NCBI GenBank assembly: GCA_910584725.1 | Contig: CAJUBE010000003.1 | Location: 1-64,000, forward strand | DNA: 64,000 nt | DNA from: an uncultured Lachnospiraceae bacterium | GTDB lineage: Bacteria; Bacillota; Clostridia; Lachnospirales; Lachnospiraceae | Direction: 5' to 3' | In this document: one piece after another, positions 17,151-25,088 of the stretch | How positions within the stretch are numbered: the stretch's first letter is position 1 | Layout: the number at the start of each line of letters is the position of its first letter | Notes under the pieces: generated by a model | What the model was told of the DNA's origin: nothing | Seen by the model: only the letters and a program-made list of their open reading frames with translations | Databases searched by the model: none | Translations under genes and position numbers: made by a program

Positions 17151-19388
17151 ATGGACGACAGAATCATTAAAACGGAATACTCCGAGGTAATGCAGAAATC
17201 CTATATCGACTACGCCATGAGCGTGATTATCGCAAGGGCTCTGCCGGACGCCAGAGACGGCCTAAAGCCGGTGCAGCGGCGGACGCTCTACGACATGCAT
17301 GAGCTTGGCATCCGCTACGACAGGCCCTACCGCAAATCGGCCCGTATCGTGGGCGACACCATGGGTAAATACCATCCCCACGGCGACAGCTCCATCTATG
17401 AGGCGCTGGTGGTGATGACCCAGGACTTTAAAAAGGGGCTGCCTCTGATCGACGGTCACGGCAACTTCGGCAATATCGAGGGCGACGGCGCGGCGGCCAT
17501 GCGTTACACAGAGGCCCGTCTCGAGCAGATCACGCAGGAGGCCTTTCTGGCGGATCTGGACAAGGATGTGGTGGATTTTATCCCCAACTTTGACGAGACG
17601 GAGAAAGAGCCCAGTGTCCTTCCCGTGAAGATTCCGAACCTTCTGGTAAACGGCTCGGAAGGCATCGCGGTGGGTATGGCGACAAATATTCCGCCCCACA
17701 ATCTTGCCGAGGTGATCGACGCCACAAAGGCTTATATGCTGGATGAGAATATTACGACCAGAGAGCTGATGCGCTACGTGAAGGGGCCTGATTTCCCCAC
17801 GGGCGGCATCGTCATCAATCAGGATGAGCTTCTGGAAATCTACGAGACAGGCATGGGGAAGATCAGGCTGCGGGGCAGGGTGGAGGTGGAAAAAGCCAAG
17901 GGCGGCAGGACAAACCTTGTCATCACCGAGATTCCCTACACCATGATCGGCGCGAACATCGGCAAGTTCCTGATGGATGTGGCGGCTCTGGCGGAGACGA
18001 AAAAGACGCAGGATATCGTGGATATCACGAACCAGTCCTCCAAGGAGGGCATCCGCATTGTAATTGAACTGCGCAAGGATGCCGATGTGGAGAACTTTAA
18101 AAATATGCTCTACAAAAAGACCCGTCTGGAGGACACTTTCGGGGTCAATATGCTGGCTATCTCGGATGGCCGTCCCGAAACCATGGGGCTTAAGGCGATC
18201 ATCCGGGAGAGCGTCAACTTCCAGTACGAGGTGGCGGGGAGAAAGTATCGGAACCTGCTGGAGAAGGAACTGGAGCGCAAAGAGATTCAGGAAGGTCTCA
18301 TCAAGGCATGTAACGTGATCGACCTGATTATCGAGATTTTACGGGGATCCAAGGATCGTGCCATGGCGAAAGCCTGTCTGGTGGAGGGAAAGACCGACGG
18401 CATCAAGTTCAAGTCCAGGGAGTCCAAGGTGATGGCGTCGCAGCTTATGTTTACGGAGAAACAGGCCAACGCCATTCTCGAGATGCGTCTCTACAAGCTG
18501 ATCGGTCTGGAGATCGAGGCCCTCATCAATGAACACGAGGACACCATGGCGAATATTTACCGCTATGAGGATATTTTGGCAAGAAGGGACTCCATGGCGC
18601 AGGTCATCATGAATGAGCTGGACGAAATTAAGGAGAAATATAAGCGAAAAAGAAAGACGCAGATCACCAATGCCGAGGAAGCGGTCTATGTGGAGAAAAA
18701 GGTGGAGGAGATGGAAATTGTCTTTCTGATGGATCGTTTCGGCTACGCCAAGACCATCGACACGGCCACCTACGAGCGCAACAAGGAGGCGGCGGATGCG
18801 GAAAACCGTTTTGCCTTTGTCTGTAAAAATACGGGAAAGGTCTGTCTGTTTACCAACACGGGGCAGCTTCACACTGTGAAGGTTATGGATTTACCCTTCG
18901 GAAAGTTCCGGGATAAGGGTGTGCCGATCGACAACGTGAGCAATTTTGACTCCGCGAAGGAGTCCATTGTCTACGCCGCAAGCCAGAGCGATTTAAATCT
19001 CTACCGTGTCATTTTTGCCACGAAACAGGCGATGCTCAAGGTGGTGGACGGCGGTGAGTTCGACGTGGCCAAGCGCACTGTGGCGGCCACAAAGCTGGCG
19101 GACGGCGACGAGGTGGTAAGCGTGACGGCATTTAGGGAGCAGCGAAACATGATTTTGCAGTCCAAAGCAGGCTATTTCCTGCGCTTTCCCGTGGAGGAGA
19201 TTCCCGAGAAGAAGAAGGGCGCAATCGGCGTGCGGGGTATGAAGCTTTCCGCCAAAGACGAGATTGAGGCCGTCTATTATTCACAAAATGCCGTGGAGCA
19301 GTCGATCGAGTATGGCGACCGCACACTGGAATTGAATAAAATCAAGCTTGGGCACCGGGACAGCAAGGGTGTGAAGGTGAGAGTCTGA
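17151..19388 (+). CDS. Type IIA DNA topoisomerase subunit A (ParC/GyrA-like)
   Basis: 745 residues, shorter than typical GyrA. The breakage-reunion core has the quinolone-determining region YHPHGDSSIYEALVVMTQDF and the catalytic Tyr in AAAMRYTEARL. A long coiled coil and a C-terminal beta-propeller of few blades follow. No GyrA box (QRRGGKG-like) is visible; the nearest segment is EKKKGAIGVRGMKL. This favours decatenation (ParC-like) over supercoiling, but the split is not certain in this family. It lies 79 bases behind the B-subunit gene with AGAGAGAGAAG before the ATG, so the two form an operon. Confidence 0.92.
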   Translation: MDDRIIKTEYSEVMQKSYIDYAMSVIIARALPDARDGLKPVQRRTLYDMHELGIRYDRPYRKSARIVGDTMGKYHPHGDSSIYEALVVMTQDFKKGLPLIDGHGNFGNIEGDGAAAMRYTEARLEQITQEAFLADLDKDVVDFIPNFDETEKEPSVLPVKIPNLLVNGSEGIAVGMATNIPPHNLAEVIDATKAYMLDENITTRELMRYVKGPDFPTGGIVINQDELLEIYETGMGKIRLRGRVEVEKAKGGRTNLVITEIPYTMIGANIGKFLMDVAALAETKKTQDIVDITNQSSKEGIRIVIELRKDADVENFKNMLYKKTRLEDTFGVNMLAISDGRPETMGLKAIIRESVNFQYEVAGRKYRNLLEKELERKEIQEGLIKACNVIDLIIEILRGSKDRAMAKACLVEGKTDGIKFKSRESKVMASQLMFTEKQANAILEMRLYKLIGLEIEALINEHEDTMANIYRYEDILARRDSMAQVIMNELDEIKEKYKRKRKTQITNAEEAVYVEKKVEEMEIVFLMDRFGYAKTIDTATYERNKEAADAENRFAFVCKNTGKVCLFTNTGQLHTVKVMDLPFGKFRDKGVPIDNVSNFDSAKESIVYAASQSDLNLYRVIFATKQAMLKVVDGGEFDVAKRTVAATKLADGDEVVSVTAFREQRNMILQSKAGYFLRFPVEEIPEKKKGAIGVRGMKLSAKDEIEAVYYSQNAVEQSIEYGDRTLELNKIKLGHRDSKGVKVRV

Positions 19389-19466
19389 TACATGCAGTGA
19401 GGTAAAGTCTTGCGCCGCAGAGGCGGCTGCAAACAGGAAAGTCGGACGTGAGAGTGAGGAAAAACA

Positions 19467-20015
19467 ATGAGAGTGATAGCGGGAACAGCGAGAAGCCTTC
19501 GTTTGAAAGCGCCGGAGGGGATGGATACCAGACCAACCACGGACCGGATCAAAGAGACCCTTTTTAATATGTTGCAGCCATACCTTGGCGGCGCGCTGTT
19601 CGTGGATCTGTTCAGCGGCAGCGGCGGCATCGGTATCGAAGCCTTAAGCCGTGGTGCAAGACATGCCTATTTTGTGGAAAATGAAAAGCGGGCGCTTTCG
19701 TGCATTCAGGAAAACTTACAGTTTACCCACCTTGCGGAGCGGGCGACGATTGTAAAGACGGATGTGCTTTCAGCCCTCTATGGGATTCACGAGAAGGAGG
19801 CGGATATCGTCTTTATGGATCCTCCTTACGACTGCGGACACGAAGATCGCGTGCTGGCGGTATTAAGGGAGCTTCCGTGGGTGACGGAAAATACCCTGAT
19901 TGTGATCGAGACTTCCCTGCGCACCGACATTTCCGTTCTGGAAAGCTTGGGATTTTCTGTGGAAAAGGAGAAGCGTTACAAGACGAATCGTCATGTTTTT
20001 TGTCGTAAAATGTAA
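19467..20015 (+). CDS. rsmD: 16S rRNA (guanine(966)-N(2))-methyltransferase
   Basis: 182 residues, a normal RsmD length. It uses S-adenosylmethionine to methylate N2 of G966 in 16S rRNA. The N-terminal MRVIAGTARSLRLKAPEG and TRPTTDRIKETLFNML are characteristic. The SAM motif is DLFSGSGGIGIEALSRGA and the catalytic motif DPPY appears as FMDPPYDCG. rsmD followed by coaD is a conserved order across Firmicutes, which strengthens the call. Confidence 0.95.
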   Translation: MRVIAGTARSLRLKAPEGMDTRPTTDRIKETLFNMLQPYLGGALFVDLFSGSGGIGIEALSRGARHAYFVENEKRALSCIQENLQFTHLAERATIVKTDVLSALYGIHEKEADIVFMDPPYDCGHEDRVLAVLRELPWVTENTLIVIETSLRTDISVLESLGFSVEKEKRYKTNRHVFCRKM

Positions 20016-20152
20016 GACTTCGCAGTTTTTTTTCATAAAAATACAAAAAAATGAAAAATAAGTAAAGACATTTAGGCAAAATTGTTTTAATATGGTATCA
20101 TGAGTTTCGGTTGAGCGATACATCTCTTGTGATAAAAGTGTGAGGGCTTGCT

Positions 20153-20641
20153 ATGAAGGCAGCAATTTATCCGGGAAGCTTTGACCCGGTGACCTACGGA
20201 CATCTGGACATTATCAGGCGTGCCTCTGAAATTTTTGACGAGTTGACGGTCAGTGTCCTGAACAATAAAACAAAGACTCCATTGTTTTCTGTGGAAGAAC
20301 GTGTTAAAATGTTAAAGGAAGCGACCCGTGATCTTCCCAATGTAACGATTGATTCTTTCAGCGGTTTGTTGATTGATTATGCCGCCGAAAAAAATATCCA
20401 TGTGGCGATCAGAGGGCTGCGCGCTATTACCGATTTTGAATACGAGCTGCAGATCGCGCAGACAAACCGCAAGTTTTCCGATGGAAAATTGGATACGGTG
20501 TTTTTGACGACCAGTCTCGAATACGCATACTTAAGTTCTTCCACCGTCAAGGAAATTGCAAGCTTTAACGGGGATATCTCCGAGTGCGTGCCCGATTTTG
20601 TCGGGCGGTTGATCTATCAAAAATACGGATATAAGAGATAG
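20153..20641 (+). CDS. coaD: Phosphopantetheine adenylyltransferase
   Basis: 162 residues, standard for bacterial PPAT. It adenylates 4'-phosphopantetheine to dephospho-CoA. The nucleotidyltransferase T/YxGH motif is YPGSFDPVTYGHLD. RGLRAITDFEYELQ and the ISSTxxR-like LSSSTVKEIA complete the active site. It lies downstream of rsmD after a 137-base AT-rich gap and just upstream of a coiled-coil protein gene. Confidence 0.96.
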   Translation: MKAAIYPGSFDPVTYGHLDIIRRASEIFDELTVSVLNNKTKTPLFSVEERVKMLKEATRDLPNVTIDSFSGLLIDYAAEKNIHVAIRGLRAITDFEYELQIAQTNRKFSDGKLDTVFLTTSLEYAYLSSSTVKEIASFNGDISECVPDFVGRLIYQKYGYKR

Positions 20642-20650
20642 GAGCAGGCA

Positions 20651-21256
20651 ATGAGCAGTAGAATTGAACAACTGATCGATGAGATTGAGGACTATATTGA
20701 CGGCTGTAAATTCCAGCCGCTTTCCAAGACCAATATTATCGTAAATAAAGAAGAGATTGACGAGCTTCTGCGGGAACTTCGCATGAAGACCCCGGATGAG
20801 ATCAAGCGCTACCAGAAGATCATCTCCAACAAGGAGGCGATCCTGAATGATGCCCGCACGAAGGCGGAGGCGCTCATCAAGGACGCGACGGTGCAGACCA
20901 CAGAGCTGATTAACGAGCACGAGATCATGCAGCAGGCTTACGCGCAGGCAAACGAAGTGGTGCGCATGGCGACCACGCAGGCGCAGGAGATCCTGAACAA
21001 CGCGACCATGGAGGCCAACGGCGTCAAAACTTCCGCCATGCAGTATCTTGACGAAATGCTCTCCAATCTGGAAAACGCCATGACAACCACGCTTACGGCG
21101 GCTACGGAGCATTATGAGAGTTTCTTTAATACGATCAGCGGCTACAATGAGATTGTGAAGGCGAACCGCGCAGAGCTGCGTCCTGTGGAGGTAGAAAAAA
21201 TGCTTAAGGAGGCTGAGGGGGAAGCTGAGCCCGGGCCGGAGCTGGATCTGATGTAA
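20651..21256 (+). CDS. Coiled-coil protein resembling ATPase subunit H/DivIVA-like helices
   Basis: 201 residues, nearly all predicted helix. The central part (about 55-150) is Ala/Glu/Gln-rich with heptad character (NEVVRMATTQAQEILNNATM), as in V-type ATPase subunit H/F-type subunit b and DivIVA-like proteins. No transmembrane segment is visible. It begins nine bases after coaD and is surely co-transcribed with it; a gene of this type next to coaD is common in Lachnospiraceae as far as I recall. A cell-division or envelope role is only a guess. Confidence 0.75.
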   Translation: MSSRIEQLIDEIEDYIDGCKFQPLSKTNIIVNKEEIDELLRELRMKTPDEIKRYQKIISNKEAILNDARTKAEALIKDATVQTTELINEHEIMQQAYAQANEVVRMATTQAQEILNNATMEANGVKTSAMQYLDEMLSNLENAMTTTLTAATEHYESFFNTISGYNEIVKANRAELRPVEVEKMLKEAEGEAEPGPELDLM

Positions 21257-21306
21257 TGGAGATATGAGTGCGGAAAAATAGGTGGTGTATTGAAAAAAGC
21301 AGGTGG

Positions 21307-21339
21307 GCCGGTTTCCCTATGAAGCCGGCTTATTCTATT
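21307..21339 (+). terminator. Terminator after the coaD operon
   Basis: GCCGGTTTC pairs with GAAGCCGGC (one G-T pair) around CCTAT and is followed by the moderately T-rich TTATTCTATT. Confidence 0.5.
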
Positions 21340-21357
21340 CGTAAAATCTGGAAAATA

Positions 21358-21513
21358 GAGTGAAAAGAACTTCTAAAACTCAGCAGCAGAGGCTGCTTCG
21401 TTAAGAAGTTCTAGGAGTTGCTTCGCAACTCCGTTTCACTCAGGAGAATGCCTGAAATACGGCATTCTCCGCATAGATTTGAGATTCCGCAGAGCGGAAT
21501 CATGGTGGTTAGC
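21358..21513 (+). repeat. Modular stem-loop repeat, copy R2 (modules A+B+C+D)
   Basis: Module A: GAGTGAAA/TTTCACTC outside and AGAACTTCT/AGAAGTTCT inside, with a GCAGC/GCTGC helix and an extra hairpin GGAGTTGC-TTC-GCAACTCC (21414-21432) not present in other copies. Module B: GGAGAATGCC/GGCATTCTCC (21443-21470). Module C: GATTCCGC-AGA-GCGGAATC (21483-21501). A conserved tail ATGGYGGTTAGC follows and abuts the amidase start. Confidence 0.85.
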
Positions 21514-21515
21514 TT

Positions 21516-23009
21516 ATGAAGAATCGTCTCAGGCCTTGCCTGCATATAAACAACATAGTGGAATCCTTGCGACGGGTGGCGGTTTGGTCACTTTGTCTCT
21601 GTATTTCCTTGTGCCTGATCAGGGGAATATCTGTCTGCATTGACGGGGATATGCTTCCCGATGTAAGAGCGGCAGAAAATACGGCTGAGACGGAGCCTTC
21701 CCCCGCGCCTTCCGATGCAGGGGAAGGGATTGAGGAATTACCGGTGGAGAAGCTTGTGGTTGTGATCGATCCCGGGCACGGCGGCGAGGAGGAGGGCGGC
21801 ATGTACGATTCCTTCATTGAGAAGGACATGACGCTGATCACCGCCAAGGTCATGAAGGAGGAGCTGGAGAAATACGAGGATGTCACCGTCTATCTGACAA
21901 GGGAGGACGATCGGAAGCTTTCTTTAGAGGAGCGGGTGGCGTTTGCCAAAGAGGTGCAGGCGGATTTTCTCTTCTGCCTCCACTATAATCTCGCTCAGGA
22001 ACACAACACGCTTTTCGGGGCGGAATGTTGGGTGTCCGCTTTTGGGAGGCATTACAGCGAAGGATATGCCTTTGCCGACATCGAGATCGGCGCGCTGGAA
22101 GACCTGGGCCTGTACTCGAGGGGTGTCAAGACAAGGCTTGGGAAAAAGGGGACGGATTACTACGGCATCATACGTCATGCTGTGGAACAGGATCTGACCT
22201 GCGTGTTGATTGAGCACTGTCATATGGATCACGAAAACGACCGCCCTTTTTGTGAGGGAAAGGAACAGTGGGAGACGTTCGGCAGGTTGGATGCGGAATC
22301 AGCCGCCAAATATTTCCGTCTGCGGTCGGATGCCCTTGGCGTGGATTACAGCGATTATCCGGTTCCGGACATTCCGATTCCCTCCGGCGTTGTTCGTCCC
22401 GACACGACGGAGCCGGATATCTGCATGATCGAGGTCACGGATCAGGAGATGGAGACGGGAGATATCACGGTGGAGCTGTCCGCTGTGGACTATGACAGCG
22501 GGATGCTGTATTATGATTACAGCTATGACGGCGGGAACACCTATTTACCGCGGCTGGCTTGGGGAGATAAGACGCAGGACACCATCACCTTTACCATGAA
22601 CGTGCCGCCTCATATCATACCCCAGATCGTGGTGCGGGGCTACAACGGCTATGATCTGTATACGGAGAGCAATTTGGTATCCCTGCCATCCATGGACTAT
22701 AAGACCGAGGAGGAGATTGCGGCGGAGCTGGCTGAACAGGAGCGCATTGCAGCGGCGGCAAAAGCCGAGGCAGAAGAACAGGCGAAGCAGGACGCCGTCT
22801 CTGCGGAAAATCAGGCAAAGAGATATAGGGAACCGACGGAAAAGGGGAAAAAGGAAGAAAAGCAGCCCACGATCCGATATTTTCTGATGGTATGCCTAGT
22901 CTGCGCCCTGCTGGTGGTCAGCCTTGCACTGTCCATGGCGTTGATTTTAAGGAGCGGGAAGCACGGAAAACGGCGGAAAAAGCGCAGACGGCGCAGACGG
23001 CGCCACTGA
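21516..23009 (+). CDS. N-acetylmuramoyl-L-alanine amidase (Amidase_3) with C-terminal membrane anchor
   Basis: 497 residues. An N-terminal hydrophobic segment (about 21-42) is a signal or anchor. The Amidase_3 domain (about 82-275) has zinc ligands in VVIDPGHGGEE (His), FIEKDMTL (Glu) and FLFCLHYNL (His), and the catalytic Glu in VLIEHCHMDHEND. It should cut the amide between N-acetylmuramic acid and the stem peptide outside the cell. A Glu/Ala-rich coiled stretch leads to a second membrane helix (about 455-480) and an extreme basic tail, KHGKRRKKRRRRRRRH. Such a tail on an amidase is unusual. The gene follows repeat R2 directly and is convergent with the YlbJ-like gene. Confidence 0.88.
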   Translation: MKNRLRPCLHINNIVESLRRVAVWSLCLCISLCLIRGISVCIDGDMLPDVRAAENTAETEPSPAPSDAGEGIEELPVEKLVVVIDPGHGGEEEGGMYDSFIEKDMTLITAKVMKEELEKYEDVTVYLTREDDRKLSLEERVAFAKEVQADFLFCLHYNLAQEHNTLFGAECWVSAFGRHYSEGYAFADIEIGALEDLGLYSRGVKTRLGKKGTDYYGIIRHAVEQDLTCVLIEHCHMDHENDRPFCEGKEQWETFGRLDAESAAKYFRLRSDALGVDYSDYPVPDIPIPSGVVRPDTTEPDICMIEVTDQEMETGDITVELSAVDYDSGMLYYDYSYDGGNTYLPRLAWGDKTQDTITFTMNVPPHIIPQIVVRGYNGYDLYTESNLVSLPSMDYKTEEEIAAELAEQERIAAAAKAEAEEQAKQDAVSAENQAKRYREPTEKGKKEEKQPTIRYFLMVCLVCALLVVSLALSMALILRSGKHGKRRKKRRRRRRRH

Positions 23010-23079
23010 AGGCTGCAGGCAGAAAGAGAACAGCACATAAAGCCGATGACGGCAGACGAAAATGATAAGACTGCCGGGG

Positions 23080-24165
23080 TCAGAACGGTCTCCACAGCCA
23101 ATAGATGATAGCGGTGACAACAGTCTGCGCCAGTTTATGACACACATAGGTGCGGATGGACAAATTGGTGCCCCGAATCATGCTGTAGGTTTGGGCGATG
23201 CAGGAAAAACCACCGAAAGGCAGCATAGCCAGCACGAGACAGGGATGAAGTGACCCGCAGCGCGCGATCCCGCCGGTGATTTCCAGAATGCAGTAATAGG
23301 CTTTCAAAAGTGTGTCCGGCAGACGGGTGAAAGGAACGAAAAGAATGTTCAGCAGATTGAAAAACACCATATAACCGCCCAGCTTCGCGATGCCGATTAG
23401 TCCGGAGATGACGGCGTGATCGGTGGCGTCAAAAAGCCCTTCCGCCTGTGTCTTTTGCTCTGACATTGCAATGGCAGATGATTCTGCATGGACTGACTTA
23501 GTCAGTCGGTTTAAAGAACCTTTTTTCATCTTGATTTGACGGTCAAACGAACATGCGCGTATACTCGTCTGGCTCTCAGATGCAAAAATGGGAAATAGCA
23601 GGGGAAATCGCATCACGAAAAGTCCGTATGCTAACGGCACGCCATACATTACGAGAAAAGGCACAAGCGGCTGTTCCAGAGAGAGTGTGCTTACCACAAA
23701 GCTCAGAAAATAAATCGGGCCGATGTTATTGCAGAAGGCGAGCAGACGGTTCCCTTCCCGGACGGAGAGTCTCCCGGTTCTGCATAATTCTCCGGCAATC
23801 CGCGCACCCATGGGAAAGCCGCAGAGGAATCCCATAATCAGAGTGTAGGAACCGTTGGGCGTGGTGCCGTAGAAAAAGTGCAGAACGGGATGAAACAGGC
23901 GCACAAAGCCTTCCGTCAGGTTCATGTTAATCAAAATGCCTGACAGAATCATAAACGGCAGAAGCGTGGGGATCATTTTTTCAAACCAGAGATGCAGTCC
24001 CGCAAGCGCATACTGCAGGGAGAGCGCCGGATAGCGCAGGAGCAGGAAAATCAGGTAAACACCGATGGCCATATACAGAAAGCGGACAAAACGACTCCAA
24101 AGGTCTTTCGACAGTGTGCGGACAAAAAGCAATGGCTTTGTGTGATCTTTCACTTTTTCCTCCAT
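23080..24165 (-). CDS. YlbJ-like integral membrane protein (nucleoside-recognition/gate domain)
   Basis: 361 residues from the first ATG. A GTG at 24153 has the better ribosome site (GGAGG five bases before it) and may be the true start. About eight membrane helices are visible. GFLCGFPMGARIAGELCRTGRLSVREGNRLLAFCNNIGP matches the Gate motif of YlbJ-type sporulation proteins. The loop between the two halves (around nt 23440-23580) is long and poorly conserved in character. In Bacillus ylbJ is needed for spore formation; the role here is inferred from family only. The gene is divergent from the HAD phosphatase gene. Confidence 0.75.
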   Translation of the reverse strand: MEEKVKDHTKPLLFVRTLSKDLWSRFVRFLYMAIGVYLIFLLLRYPALSLQYALAGLHLWFEKMIPTLLPFMILSGILINMNLTEGFVRLFHPVLHFFYGTTPNGSYTLIMGFLCGFPMGARIAGELCRTGRLSVREGNRLLAFCNNIGPIYFLSFVVSTLSLEQPLVPFLVMYGVPLAYGLFVMRFPLLFPIFASESQTSIRACSFDRQIKMKKGSLNRLTKSVHAESSAIAMSEQKTQAEGLFDATDHAVISGLIGIAKLGGYMVFFNLLNILFVPFTRLPDTLLKAYYCILEITGGIARCGSLHPCLVLAMLPFGGFSCIAQTYSMIRGTNLSIRTYVCHKLAQTVVTAIIYWLWRPF

Positions 24166-24294
24166 GTCAGGATCGTGGGCAGTCTCGGCGTTGGCAGTCG
24201 CCGGAGATGCGGGCGGTTCTGTACATATATATTCTGAAAAAACGCGTTGGCATGACAAAAATACGAAGGAAATGATAAGAAAGGAACTTGCGGA

Positions 24295-24948
24295 ATGATA
24301 GAAGCGGTTATTTTTGATCTGGACGGCTCCATGGTGGATTCCATGTGGATCTGGCGATCCATAGATATCGAATATCTGGGAAAATTCGGAATCCCTCTGC
24401 CGGAGAATCTGCAGGCATGTATTGAGGGCATGAGTTTTTCTGAGACGGCGGCATATTTCAAAGAGCGTTTTTCCCTGCCGGACGATCTGGATACCATCAA
24501 GGAGGACTGGAACCGCATGGCGTGGGATAAGTACGCAAATGAGGTGCCTGTCAAAGCGGGCGTCAGAGAGCTTCTGGCATACTGCAGGGAGCACGGCATC
24601 AAGGCAGGGATCGCCACCAGCAATTCCAGGCAGCTTGTGGAAAATGTGGTGCAGGCACATCAGATGGAATCCTGCTTTGACTGTATTATGACGGGATGTG
24701 AGGTGGAGAGGGGAAAACCTGCGCCGGATATCTATCTGGCGGTGGCGAGGGAGCTTGCCGTCACGCCGGAAAACTGCCTTGTGTTCGAGGATATCATACC
24801 GGGCATCCAGGCGGGAAAGGCGGCGGGTATGCAGGTCTGCGCCGTCTACGACGCGTATTCAGAGCATCAGGATGAGGAAAAGCGAAGGCTTGCGGATTAT
24901 TATACCTATGGTTTTCGGGAATTGATAGAAGAGGGCGTCCTGTTATGA
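24295..24948 (+). CDS. HAD-family hydrolase (beta-phosphoglucomutase/phosphatase-like)
   Basis: 217 residues. Motif I is FDLDGSMVDS, with the nucleophile and general-acid Asp pair kept and Ser in place of the usual Thr. Motif II is GIATSNSR, the Lys of motif III lies in CEVERGKPAPDIYL, and motif IV is CLVFEDIIPGIQAG. A helical cap (about 15-80) makes it a subclass I enzyme. The substrate is unknown; sugar phosphates are typical. AAGGAAC precedes the ATG. The stop overlaps the start of a short broken frame (ATGA). Confidence 0.88.
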   Translation: MIEAVIFDLDGSMVDSMWIWRSIDIEYLGKFGIPLPENLQACIEGMSFSETAAYFKERFSLPDDLDTIKEDWNRMAWDKYANEVPVKAGVRELLAYCREHGIKAGIATSNSRQLVENVVQAHQMESCFDCIMTGCEVERGKPAPDIYLAVARELAVTPENCLVFEDIIPGIQAGKAAGMQVCAVYDAYSEHQDEEKRRLADYYTYGFRELIEEGVLL

Positions 24949-25088
24949 GGCGGATTTTTCTGATTGTGTAGGCGATTATCATTGCGGCAGTCACCGTAGG
25001 ATTTCTTATATTTGGGGAAAAGGTTAGAGGGAGAAGAAGATGGGATTTCTACCGATTACAAAACAAGATATGGAAGCGCAGGGCATAG
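24945..25088 (+). pseudogene. Small single-pass membrane protein interrupted by a stop codon (candidate)
   Basis: The ATG overlaps the HAD stop as ATGA. It encodes MRRIFLIV, then TAG (24969-24971), then AIIIAAVTVGFLIFGEKVRG with an Arg-rich end in the same frame until 25088. Read through, it is a typical short membrane helix followed by a basic cytoplasmic end. A single base change from TGG would explain the stop. A sequencing error or chance cannot be excluded. Its 3' end overlaps the start of the ygiQ-like gene in another frame. Confidence 0.35.
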
